Source: Roridomyces roridus (taxonomy: Eukaryota > Basidiomycota > Agaricomycetes > Agaricales > Mycenaceae). From it: 64,000 nt of DNA. Where the stretch lies: contig JARKIF010000020.1 in NCBI GenBank assembly GCA_029378245.1, forward strand, positions 620,001 through 684,000, written 5' to 3'. The position numbers and the translations under genes were made by a program. This document shows positions 1 through 10,010 of this stretch, piece by piece (the first letter of the stretch is position 1; each line of letters starts with the position of its first letter). The notes beneath the pieces are model-generated. The model did no database searches. It saw only the letters and a list, made by a program, of their open reading frames with translations, and was not told the origin of the DNA.

Positions 1-824
1 CTATTTACCTCGGGCATCCTGTTTGTACAACCCCGAGCCCGAGCCTCATTCCTCTTCACCTGACCCTGCCCGAGCCCTCCTGACCTGGTGAGTTCCCAAA
101 TTCGCTCTCGAGAACTATCCCGCGAGCTCAACTACGCCTCCTGGCCGATACGGCGATGCCTCGGGCATCTCGGGCATCTCGGTCTCTCGCCCTTTGCTTG
201 CCCTGATTGGCTCCCTACCCCTCACATGTCCATCCTCGTTGCCCGAGTCTATGACGCGTCCTCGGTGTGCGTCATTTCCCGAGCCTCGCTGCCCGAGTTC
301 AACTCCTCGAGTTGAGTTCGACCCCTCCTGACGGTGTGATGGTTGATCATATCGTGATCACATCACCGATGGCAATCACGTGTTCACCATCGACCCTCGT
401 TCCGCACTCATGTCTGGAATTTGCAAAAACCTGGGCCTTGAACCAGTTTCCCTGCATGCCCGGTACGTCCGCTCTTCAGTGTCATGCCACCGGATGCCAG
501 TTGCGGTCTCGAGCTCGCGGGTTCGACCCCCCTGGGCATGGGTAGGTATCAAACGATGTTGAGACTTTTTTACTGCTCTGAGGAGACTGCAGCCTGTAAA
601 CGAGGGATAATTGCTCGGCGTCCAATGTTCGCAGGTAGAACCTGACCGACCTCCGAGCTGTGGGTCTGGGTGTGAATCCCCACGACTTACTTGGCTACAC
701 TTATAGTTGTCCAGTCCAGCTCCGTTCAAGCTCCGTTGCAATTATTAACTGGGTTCGAAATTCATAAGTCCACCCTGAGCGGCTTTATATGTAACATTGT
801 TCTTAGTTCAACTCAATGAGATGC
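1..824. other. No gene found; pyrimidine/CG-rich spacer
   Basis: I see no supportable gene here. Short open frames on both strands lack splice context and any recognisable domain. The sequence repeats small blocks such as cccgagc and ctcgggcat, which looks like decayed repeat DNA. A B-box-like string (gggttcgaccc) near 518-530 hints at another tRNA-derived fragment, but no matching A-box was found. Confidence 0.5.
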
Positions 825-1062
825 TCACCGGTGTTTGCGAGCGGTCATGAAATACTCAGGACTACAAGGTCTCGGCACGTTTCCAGTTGAAACGGAAGCA
901 GCATAATTCATCGGGGATCCACCTATCTTACAGCGGACGTTGTGTACCGACACAGCCTGGCACAGTTTATATCCATACTGAACACTTGCATGAGGGGCCC
1001 CGGGTTCGAGCCCTTGCGTCCGCCTGGGCACCGGCGGCATCATGGAATTTTTTTTTTTTTTC
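825..1062 (+). repeat. tRNA-like (SINE-type) repeat with T-rich tail
   Basis: A B-box-like string (gggttcgagccc) lies near 1000-1012 and is followed about 50 bases later by a run of 14 T. A GC-rich leader precedes it. This combination recurs at several places in the window (about 18.9 kb, 24.8 kb, 28.5 kb and 30.2 kb), which suggests a family of tRNA-derived short interspersed elements. No complete cloverleaf can be drawn, so it is not called as a functional tRNA. Limits are approximate. Confidence 0.35.
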
Positions 1063-1219
1063 CAAATCAATACCCCGGGCCCGCGTGTTTGACTTGACTA
1101 TGGGACTCGGGAGATCTCCGAGACTCTGACCCAGAAGCACCCCTAAGCAGCCACCCATCAATGACTGATAGCCGCCCGTCACCATCAGCGCCCACCGATG
1201 CCCCTTACCACCCTCCACC

Positions 1220-2973
1220 ATGTCCGTCTTCCTTAAACCCATGTCGACCGGTACCATTCTGGGAAAATCAATACCCAACGACGTCCTCAACTCTCTCCTG
1301 TGCGCCTCGCCCGACTTTGGCACGCTGTTCAGCGCCGTGGCCGTCTGCAAGACGTGGCACCGCGTCTTCCACACGTACCCACAGTCAGTCAAACTCTCTG
1401 TGGCACACAACGTCGTGGGCCCCGCGCTGCATCAGGCGGTTCGCTTTTTGCGGTATCCGTACCCTGAGAAGACGCCGAATGAGTGGGGGAGTCCCGATGA
1501 GGACGGGGAGGATGACTCGGCGACGGAGGACGAGTCGGTTACCGAGTCAGACTCTGCTACGGAGGACACGGATTACGATGCGCCTCGGCCTGCGAAGAAG
1601 CGTCCCACCAAGTCGGCCAAGCCACCAAAGAAGAAGACTCTGGCAGAGACGACCGACATTGGGCTGTTGACGCCACGGGAGACGACGAAATTGGAGGAGA
1701 ACGGCGAGATTGTCGGGAAGCTAGAAGCCTTATTCGCTTCACGGTGCGTCTCTGAACTCGTCCAGTCATCTTCGTCCACTCATCTCATCGTCTCAGGGCC
1801 ACAAAAACCGACAAACTTACATCGTTGCAGTCGTACCGCTTCCACCGCGCCATGTATCGCGTCATGCTCTACTGCGAGCTCTTCTACCTCCCCCTCAACC
1901 TGGACGACATCGACTCGATGGAGGACGAGCCGGATACACTCGAGCAGATTCAGACCGGTCGGCGCGCGATGCTGGACGAGTACGCCACGTCAGAGCTACT
2001 CGAGCTGCGTGCTGTGGTCGCATTTCTACATCAGCTCATCGGGGAGGTGGTCGATAGACAGTCCTACGACCGTGCGTGTTCTACTCCTTTCCTTGCATAT
2101 CCCCTGCCAAAAACGACCAACCCAGGGCTAAAAGACATCTGCCTCGCCACGGGCCCTGCAGCCATCCTCGAAGCCTACTCGCTCAAAAGCGAAGAACGAT
2201 TCGAGGAGGCGCTGGAATGCGAGGTCCTAACCAGTGGAGAGGACAATGCGCTCTTCAGCGGCTTTGTCTCCAAGCCCTTGAAGAAGATCTTGAAGGCGCG
2301 CGGTGCTGTTCTCCCGGAGTCCGCATCCGAGTTTGATGCCATTCTCGACGAGGCTGAGGCCCCGCCGGACAAGTGTTAGTCGTCTCTCGTCAAGCTGCAA
2401 CGTCATTCTGAATCGTCGATTTATTTTTCAGGCGCGCAATGTGCCACTGTGTCTGCACCGAAACTTTGGAACGAATCCAGTGCGTGTCATCTTATCCAAC
2501 TCACGCGCGTGTCTGAAGGACATTCCGCGCAGACCACGACAAGCTCATTACTATCGACTTCTCCGCACTCCTTGTGGGGCAACTCAACTCCAACGACGTC
2601 GAAACTGGCGCGCTCGTCGACTTGTTCATGGGGCCCTCGTGCGGCGCAGATGTCGTCGTGAGTGAGATCTACGCGCTCAAGACGGCCGAGTATGCCAAGT
2701 GGAATAAAGGGGAGACGCTGTGTACGGCCTGTCTGCACGAGCTTGTTGGGGCGCATCTGCATTTGTGGTTGTACAAAAGGAAGGTTCGGGGTGAGTTTTT
2801 TTTTTTTCCATTCTTGGGTCAAGGCGTTCTTATTCAACGTGATAGACGGATGGAAGCGCACGCCGAATTGCTGGTATGGGTATAACTGCCGGACGCAGAA
2901 GCATAAACGGAGCCATGCGGAGGAGAAGAATGTCTGTTTCCGTTCACTCTGTGGAGTATTTCTCGTTTGCTGA
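1220..2973 (+). CDS. F-box-like protein with C-terminal zinc-finger-like tail
   Basis: Six exons: 1220-1743, 1797-2071, 2126-2374, 2432-2479, 2533-2790 and 2846-2973. The five introns are 53-57 nt, all GT-AG, and the phase holds throughout. The ATG at 1220 has a good context (caccATGtcc). The N-terminus (about residues 15-55, IPNDVLNSLLCASP, VCKTWHRVF) resembles the F-box/VCKxWx pattern of Agaricomycete F-box-like proteins, which act as substrate adaptors of SCF ubiquitin ligases. A Ser/Asp/Glu-rich acidic linker and a Lys/Pro basic patch (PKKKTL) follow. The middle is helical. The C-terminus has CAQC, CTAC and a CWYGYNCRTQ..H..SHA pattern, a cysteine/histidine tail recalling small PBZ-like zinc fingers found in this fungal family (from memory, unchecked). 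The last residues after HAEEKN look atypical, so the final exon may end differently. Substrate unknown. Confidence 0.72.
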
Positions 2974-3441
2974 AACGCTTTTGGATTCTAGCATCTATGC
3001 GCTCCAACGCGATAAGCAGTGGGGTGTTATCTATCTTTTTTGCATTCATTTCTCTTATTTAGGGTGGGCGGGATATTTAATAATTTATGCGGGCAATTGC
3101 TCGCTGGGACCACGATTTCGCGGTCGGAGGCGGTCGGGCGCCGAGTGAACGCACTGTTAATGTATTACCGGGGTATGTAGGGCCGGTCGTTATCTCAATT
3201 GAATTTGTACTCAGTTGGCCAAGTAGGGGCTGACCAGATAATATGCTTGGCTTGAAGGCGTGCCTGGATTCGGGGCCGCTGTGGGGGTGTAAGCGTCTCC
3301 TATAAAAAAGGAGACCAAGACCCTAACGATGGTTTCAGGGGTATGTGGTGACGACGACGATTTCGTCGGGGCCCCTCTTTCCACGCACAGGTCGAATGCA
3401 CTGGCCTTGATCTCAAATTCTTCGCCACGGTGGGCCTGGGA
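2974..3441. other. Intergenic, no gene seen
   Basis: 3' flank of the F-box-like gene. It includes AT-rich sequence and a TATAAAA string near 3301. No frame with supporting splice sites or domain similarity was found. Confidence 0.5.
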
Positions 3442-4660
3442 TACGGTAGGCCTAAAGGTCGAGGTTCGTGTTTCAGATCAGTCAGCCGTCGACCGACGTC
3501 GGCTAGGTCGGTTTACTCGGTTATTGCGCTCTCTTTCTTCCCTACCACTGGGAAACCTACGTCTGCGACTGCCTGTGTCTCGCTACCCCGCCGGCTAACT
3601 CCCACTACCCTCCGTCTCTTCTCGCTCCTTCCTCAACAAGCAGGAATATCACCCGCGCTTGATGCTGGATCACGACACGACCGTGTGTGCTGCTTCGGCG
3701 CTCTGGCTCAGCTCGTTCAATTCCTAAGTTGGTTCTGCTTTGGACAGTTGGACAGTTCGAATTGCGCGCCGAGCCTCCTTACACTGCCTCACTCGCTCCC
3801 GGCCTCCGATGCCGTCTCTTTCTCTACGGCAGATTCATGCAGCAGGAATGAGGGTGGAGGATAGGCTATAGCCAACTGAATATCCTGCCCAACTCTAACG
3901 CTACCTTTATTTTCACCCTACAAAAGCTGTTGCTTTGTAGCCACCGTTTGACGACGTGGACGACCACATCCGGAAATTGAACTTTGAAGAGTAAGGATGT
4001 TTGCTGACTGAATTGTTTGTTGGCGGCGGGGCGCCGTTAAGTATCCCGACACACGAGTTGAGGAACTTCACGATGCACACGGGGATTAACAACTACCCAA
4101 ATGTCCTGCGGGCTTTGATGTATGTTCTTTCCCCGCTCTAGATTTCAATGACGCTGACATTCAATTCATTGTCGTAGCACGTTGCGGTCACACAACTTGC
4201 GCTGACTCCCAGATGCCTTCTTTTGTCTAATGTGGGTACTTAGCCTCTCCGTCCACTTGTCTGATTGAGTTAAGGAATGAATTATAGACGTGTCGGACAC
4301 GACGCAGACCCTCGGAACAACCTCAACTCTGCTAGTGGATCACTGAAACCATTTTGATGTGTACGGATGGGTACGTGGTGATGAAGCGGACGGCGTTCGA
4401 ATAGACGCCGTGTTCAATGCGACAGTTAAGGAGTCAGTGACTAGTGGCCACTGTGGTTTTCATTGAGTCGGTGTAGCAGGAAGCAAAGGAAATGGGTGAC
4501 GACCAAATTTCGATTCGGCAACTCGGAAAACTGTGATTTCCCATCAATCATTGACAGTATACGTGATCCGAGTGACCGAGCAAACCCGAAGTACATAGCC
4601 GATGTCAGTCTGACAGCTGACTGATCTGAAACACGAACCTCGACCTTTAGGCCTACCGTA
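3442..4660. mobile_element. Unclassified element with 45-bp terminal inverted repeats
   Basis: Positions 3442-3486 and 4616-4660 are exact reverse complements by eye over 45 bases (ends TACGGTAGGCC / GGCCTACCGTA). The interior holds decayed coding-like fragments, such as a short open stretch near 4051-4122 (IPTHELRNFTMHTG...), with no intact gene. The flanks show no target duplication I could find, so the true ends may lie slightly outside. It could be a non-autonomous DNA transposon or a foldback remnant. Confidence 0.5.
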
Positions 4661-4943
4661 CCTGGGAGGTTCCAGAATAGGAATCCACGTCAACACACAA
4701 GGCAGGTACATTCAGGGAACGACAACTACTCTATGGAGAATGGAGACCGGTGACCAGTCGCGACTGTCGCGCAGGCGCAGGCACACACTCAGGGGATTCA
4801 TTTTAAGGAGGAGGAGGGTCTTCTTCTGATGTGACTGACGAATCACGATCGACGATTCTATTGCTTGATTTGTGCGTTTCTATAAGAACCTGCCCCACTG
4901 AATGAGGTCGTCCCTGTCCCATTCAACAGTCAACTAAACTGCC

Positions 4944-6485
4944 ATGTCGACGTCTGCGAGGCTTACCGGGGAGGCTCTCCGTCTTTGTATGCAGTGGTTG
5001 GGTCCCTGGGTGCGTTTCGATGTCATTTGATTTGATTCCGCCGACGCTGACTGGGGTTTTTAGCTCGTGGGCGCGTGTGTTGATTTGTTCCTGCAAGGGA
5101 TTTTGTCGTGCCAGGTGCGTCTCCCATCCGTTCTCTCTCTGCGGATTTCTGACGCAGAGTTCAGTTTGTCAATTACTTCACCTGGTACCGCGATGATAAA
5201 GTTGGACTCCGAATCTTCGTCGCCGTGCTCGTGGGGATCACGATATTGGAATCCATCCATGCTTTGTGCGTCCCATCCCAACACTCCTTTCTTCCCTCTT
5301 TGATTTGGATTTGGATTGACGCCGTCCTTCAGCGCTATAGCATGGATTCAATCTATCGTTTACTTTGGCGACTTGGACGGCGCGATAAACGCCATCTACA
5401 CCGCGTGGTGGATGGCTGGGACTCCTATGATGGTGCGTCTCATGCCCCCCCTCATCGTATTCAGTGTCTGATGTGACTCGAAGGTCGCGTGCATCGACAT
5501 CTACGTGCAGTCGTACTTTTGCTATCGCCTCTGGGCCGTGTCCAAGAGGTGGTACGTCGTGGTTCCCATATGCGTCCTCTTCGTCTTTGCGCTTATTGCC
5601 ATGGCTGTTGGTGTGCGTATACTCTATCTACTGTCTTTCGGACCGGTGCTGAGATTCATTGAAACAGACCTATTTCATACATACCGCCGATTCGGCCAAG
5701 ATCAACGCCTGGTGTAAGTTTTTCTTGATACTGAGCCTTCCTTGGACTAACTTGTGGCCGGCAGTTGCGGTGCATTTGAGCTCGGTATTCGGTGAGTTTC
5801 ATTTCCGATCCAGGAAGACGTGTGGCTCACAATTCTCCCAGCCGGCGACTTCCTCTTGACCTTGAGTACTGCGTGGTTCCTCATCAAGAGCCGCAAGAAT
5901 GCCATGTCTCACACGGCGGACCTCATCACCTCGCTCATTCGGCTTACCTTCCAGACTGCCGCCCCCGCCGCCATATGGTGAGTCGCCTCCCGCGTGTTAT
6001 TTCCCCGCCCTGATCTCCGTTTCAGCGCCATGTTCAACCTCGTCTTCTCTCAAAAGAACCCCGGCGGCTCGGGTATCATCTCCACCGCATTCAACATGGC
6101 GCTTCCCAAGCTGTACGCCATCTCGATGATGTACACGCTCAACGCGCGGCGCACGATTAGCGCGCAGCATAGCAGCCACAAGGGCATGACGACTACGAGT
6201 AATGAGATTTCTGGGGGCCGGTCGAGGGCGACGAGGAGGAGGGGCGGTAATGATATGGAGCTGGGGCAGATTCAGGTTATCACGCAGACGGAGACGACGC
6301 AGCAGATTGATGTGAGTTTCTTTCTTTCTTTCGAGCCGGAGGAAGAGAGGAAGGGAAGAGAGCTGATGCGTTTTGGATAGGTGCGAGATATGTTTGACCC
6401 GACGGCCAAGAACCCTCGTTCTCAGGCTGTGCATGTAGATACCAAGAAGAGCGACGATGATTCGTCTGTACAGTACAGCAAATGA
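4944..6485 (+). CDS. DUF6534-type seven-transmembrane protein
   Basis: Ten exons with nine GT-AG introns of about 48-69 nt: 4944-5009, 5064-5114, 5165-5265, 5333-5432, 5484-5612, 5668-5713, 5765-5791, 5842-5977, 6026-6311 and 6381-6485. The frame is continuous from ATG 4944 to TGA 6483-6485, about 350 aa. It has hydrophobic helices separated by short loops, for example LVGACVDLFLQGILSCQ, IFVAVLVGITILESIHA and YVVVPICVLFVFALIAM. The motifs NYFTWYRDD, QSYFCYRLW and TLNARR typify the lineage-expanded Agaricomycete membrane proteins carrying DUF6534. The cytoplasmic tail is polar with Ser/Asp/Lys runs. The function of the family is unknown; a receptor-like role is sometimes inferred from topology. 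Nothing looks broken. Confidence 0.85.
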
Positions 6486-6870
6486 GGGAGATAGAGTCCC
6501 CGTAACCACATTCATTTGGTCGTTAGTTCTGTATGTTTTCTGGGTATTCAAAATGCAAATGTGGTTCGATGTGAATGATTATGAGTACAACATACTCGTG
6601 CCCCGAGTTATGTCGTCGTCGTACTTGAAGCATGGCGGTTCGACTCCCAGTGTTCACATTCGCCCTCCAAACCCTGTTTTTCGTCCCGGCACCTTGAGAG
6701 AAAGGGAATACAATCACCCTTCCTTGCCAAGTAAGCTTGCACTCAATCCAACTACGATACGTGCCGATTACTTATCTGCGGCCAAAGCCGACAATCTCGA
6801 GTTGATCTCGAGTACTTACCGGATCAAGCATCGGCGCGTGGCGGTGCACAGCGCCTTGACCCGCTCCCCC

Positions 6871-8031
6871 ATGTCGCATTCCGATTTTGCCAATCTCGAA
6901 ATTTCTCCCCGCGCCGCCCCAATATCCTCCCTATTCCCTGAAATCCTCTGCCAAATCTTCACCCTCGTCATCCCACCGCTCAAACCGGACCCTCCCTTAC
7001 TCCCGCCATCCTCCCTCTTGGAGAGCGACGACGACGCAGAGGGCCACTTGATTCCCCCTGGGCCGCCCTGGGTTCTAGGCCAAGTCTGCGGTCAATGGCG
7101 GGCTATCGCCCTCGCGTATGGTCCCCTGTGGAGCAGCATCCTGCTATCGACGTGTTGCGACATTCAACAACGACGTTTCATCGAGCGCCAGCTCGACCGT
7201 GCAGGCACCTCACCTTTAAACGTATTGCTCCGCTTCACGTCGTTTTCAGATTTCGACCATCTGAAGCATGTCTTGCCCACGTTCAACAAGATCGTCGAGC
7301 GCCGTGCCCAGTGGCGGTCACTTCATCTCGAGTTTCACTGCGCGCATTGGCCGCCGGCGGCCTTTGCGCATTTGGGCTCGCTCCCTATGCTTCAGGAGCT
7401 CAGATTCAGCGGACGTGGCACGCCGGAGATGGAAAAAGACTGGGAGCGCGTCTTTCAGGACGTGGACATGCCCAACTTGCGCCACGCCATACTCGGCGAG
7501 GCCAAGTCGGAGCCGTCACCCATCGTCATGTTACCCTGGGATCAGCTCACCGTGTACAAAGCGACGTACACCGACCCGTTAACGCACTTTGCCAATCTTT
7601 CCACAGCGACGAACCTCGTCGAGTGCGATCTTGATTTCGGAGAACTGGGATTCCAGCCTGTCGGGGACTTGGGCGTCGTCACGCTCCCACATCTCCGCCG
7701 CCTCGTCATCACCTCCGCGTCGTTCCTCCCGCACTTCCTCGCACCTGCGCTCGAAGATATAAACGTCCATGGAGACCAGATCGAGCACGTCCTACCCTTC
7801 CTCAATCGGTCCCAGTCTGCCGAAACGTTGAAGAAATTAACGCTGTTCATGTGCGATGCCGCTGCTTCGGAGGTCATCGTCGTCCTTCATCACACAACGA
7901 CGCTCATCTGGCTGGCGATCGACTTTCTAGGCCCGCAGACGGAGACTGCACTCCTGGTGGAGGCGCTCTGCATCCAAGCCAACGAGTCTATCGTCTGCCC
8001 TCGCCTTACATCTCTGTCCTGGGGCGATCGG
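6871..8031 (+). pseudogene. F-box protein gene, 5' part (split by retroelement)
   Basis: The start at ATG 6871 gives MSHSDFANLEISPRAAPISS followed by an F-box core (LFPEILCQIFTLV) and the typical VCGQWRAIALAYGPLWSSI motif. Leucine-rich-like repeats follow to CPRLTSLSWGDR. The frame is open for 387 codons. At 8031 it runs into the DIRS-like element and would stop 33 bases later. The missing C-terminus is found 10.5 kb downstream (18543-18767) in exactly the right phase (8029-8031 cgg, then aac at 18543), giving a joined length near 461 aa. F-box proteins are SCF adaptors; the LRR-like region would bind the substrate. The upstream frame is also open from 6457, but that part has no homologous look and is treated as 5' leader. 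Confidence 0.8.
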
Positions 8032-8182
8032 TGCAACACTGATGAGCGTGTGAGATCAGTGTGATTTCTTGTGACTGGAGTGACGTGACACGTGCCGTGT
8101 TTTTCTGCTCACACCACCATCGACCGCCGACTGCACACCAGCATCTCTTCCACATCCTCACCAACCACAATACTTTCTTTTC
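8031..8182 (+). repeat. Split direct repeat A1
   Basis: 152 bp matching 18144-18295 with a single difference (gacgtgac versus gatgtgac). It starts gtgcaacactgatgag and ends actttcttttc. It forms the 5' end of the DIRS-like element, just upstream of the gag ATG (8186), so it probably also contains the promoter and 5' leader. Confidence 0.85.
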
Positions 8183-8185
8183 ATC

Positions 8186-9661
8186 ATGCCTGCATTCACC
8201 AAGACTGTCTCCAGCCTCACCAAACCGATGCTCATTGCAGCTGCAAACGCCTTCCAGCTGGACGCTACGGGCACTGCTACCGAGATCCGCGCCGCGTCAA
8301 GTCCTACATGGAGGATCATAAGGCCGAGATCATGGCTAGTCCCGACCACGCACCCCTCTTTTCGCGCAAAGAGCGGGAGGATTGGGCTAACCGCGAGCCT
8401 ACTCCGTCGTCATGGAACGGTATCCCAGGGAGTGTCGCAGGGAGTGTTCATGGATCGATGCAAGGAGACGAGGACCGGATCTCTACTTTTTCCGGCTCCT
8501 TCCTTCGAGTTACGCCGGGGCCCGGAGTTCCTGCACCCAATCCCACGGCGAACGGTTTCACCGAACACGAGCTCCGTATCCGCCATTTGCAGAATCTGGA
8601 TCCCGCGACGTTGGAACGAGTTTTTGATACGGTGTATGCCCCAGGTGTGTGTTCATACCATCTCTGTCTTCCTCGCAAGGCCACCACACTCCCCACCGTC
8701 CGTTCTTTCCCATGCCATTCGAGTTCCATAAATCGGGGCGGGAATTCTCATTCTGTTCGGGCGTTCAGCACCCATGATATTTGGGCATCGAATTTCATTA
8801 CATACCTCTACCTATGATATTCGGGCTTTGCCCATATTATTCGAGCTTCGAGTTCTATTACATTCGGGCATTTCCCATGACATTCGGGTTTCGAACCCAT
8901 GACATTCGGGCTTCGAACCCATGACATTCGGGCTTTGCCCAGGGTATTCGGGCTTCGGGCTTCGAATCTTCTATGACATTCGAGCTTCGAACCCATGACA
9001 TTCGGGCTTCGAACCCATGACATTCGGGCTTCGAACCCATGACATTCGGGCCTCGAGCCCATGACATTCGGGCTTCGCCCATGATCGTTATTCGGGTTTT
9101 CAACCCATGACATTCGGGCTTCGAGCCCAGGACATTCTATTCCGGCTTTCATGCCCATGATCAATATTCGGGGTTCTGACCCATGACGTTCGTGCTTCGA
9201 GCTCCAGACATTCCATTCGAGCTTTGTCCATGACGTTCACTTATATCAATTTACTTGTTCAAAGCCTGTGTCGAAAGACGTGATTCTCATTTCCATACAG
9301 GCAATCCTAGCTATCCCGTGCACGCCACTCCTTCCCATACCCCTACCGCCGGTCGCACGAGACCGGAGCGTGAGGCGGGTCTGGTCGCGTCCAACGCGTC
9401 CTTTATCGTCCCTGATGCCATTCGAAAAAAGTTCTCTTCCGGCGGCTGGTCGACGCACGTACCCCTCGACTATCTTACAGACAAGTTTTGCGGGATCACC
9501 AACGCCGGCGCGACCAAGGCTTTGAACGATCTTTGGACGATGGATGGCAGTTCAGGCTCCATCGTGAGCGTGGCAAAGGAGTTGCCGGTCGAAGGGGAAT
9601 TGAAGCTCACTTTTGACGAGTGGTTCCAAGCGTGGCAGCGTCTTCTTCAGCTCATTGCAGA
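8186..9661 (+). pseudogene. DIRS-like gag gene, 5' portion (frameshifted, interrupted)
   Basis: ATG 8186 opens MPAFTKTVSSLTKPMLIAAA, the usual start of gag-like ORFs in mushroom DIRS elements (from memory). Near 8294-8298 one base is missing relative to the expected RxRVKSYMEDHKAEI, so the rest continues in another frame (SPDHAPLFSRKERE, HLQNLDPATLERVFDTVYAP). A 656-nt GT-AG intron (8645-9300) is filled by a 22-bp minisatellite. The frame resumes at 9301 with GNPSYPVHATP and runs to 9661, where the CACTA element cuts it. Beyond the insertion the same frame continues at 16787 (EFVPHEYGLWKIHYESILL). Confidence 0.7.
8770..9235 (+). repeat. Minisatellite (about 22-bp unit) inside the gag intron
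   Basis: About twenty variable copies of a unit close to catgacattcgggcttcgaa fill the intron between 8645 and 9300. The core is nearly identical from about 8870 to 9090 and degenerates toward both sides (ccatgatcattattcggg-type variants). Being intronic, it would not alter the encoded protein if spliced. Confidence 0.85.
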
Positions 9662-9772
9662 CACAGGGGGCAAACCCCGTGGCACTTTACCACGGGGCAT
9701 CCGCATGGCCTACGTCACGGCGTTCGACACGGCGTTCGACACGGCGTTCGACACGGCCTTTGACAGAGCATC
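9662..9772 (+). repeat. CACTA element left terminal inverted repeat
   Basis: It pairs with 16680-16783. A GC-rich perfect palindrome (ccccgtgg...ccacgggg, 9675-9701) lies just inside the tip. The sequence gcatggcctacgtc and gttcgacacggc repeats follow. The left side has three extra copies of the 12-bp repeat compared with the right side. Confidence 0.8.
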
Positions 9773-10010
9773 CGACATGAGTCCGGCCCGGCAATGGTGT
9801 GAGACGTGTGATGAGTGATTTTTATTGCACGGCTTTCTTGCCGGATCATTACGATTATCTCATGTCAACGCTTGTCAACGGGCTCCAAGCCGAGCCTTCT
9901 GTATAAGTAGTGACCCAGCCCACTACGCTATGGAGCATGGTTCGGGCTAGCTCATGGCGAAGCTACCACTGAGATATCATAAACATATACTTCATACAAA
10001 TTATAAATAA

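Noticed and set aside
1161..1670. Arg/Ser-rich plus-strand frame overlapping the first exon of the F-box-like gene
   Set aside because: A low-complexity shadow in another frame of a GC-rich exon; no family resemblance.
5997..6551. Long minus-strand open frame opposite the DUF6534-type gene
   Set aside because: It is the antisense of exon 9/10 and lacks domains and splice context; the plus-strand gene explains the region.
8770..9235. CRISPR-like array
   Set aside because: Units are directly tandem without unique spacers, lie in an intron and are in a eukaryotic genome.
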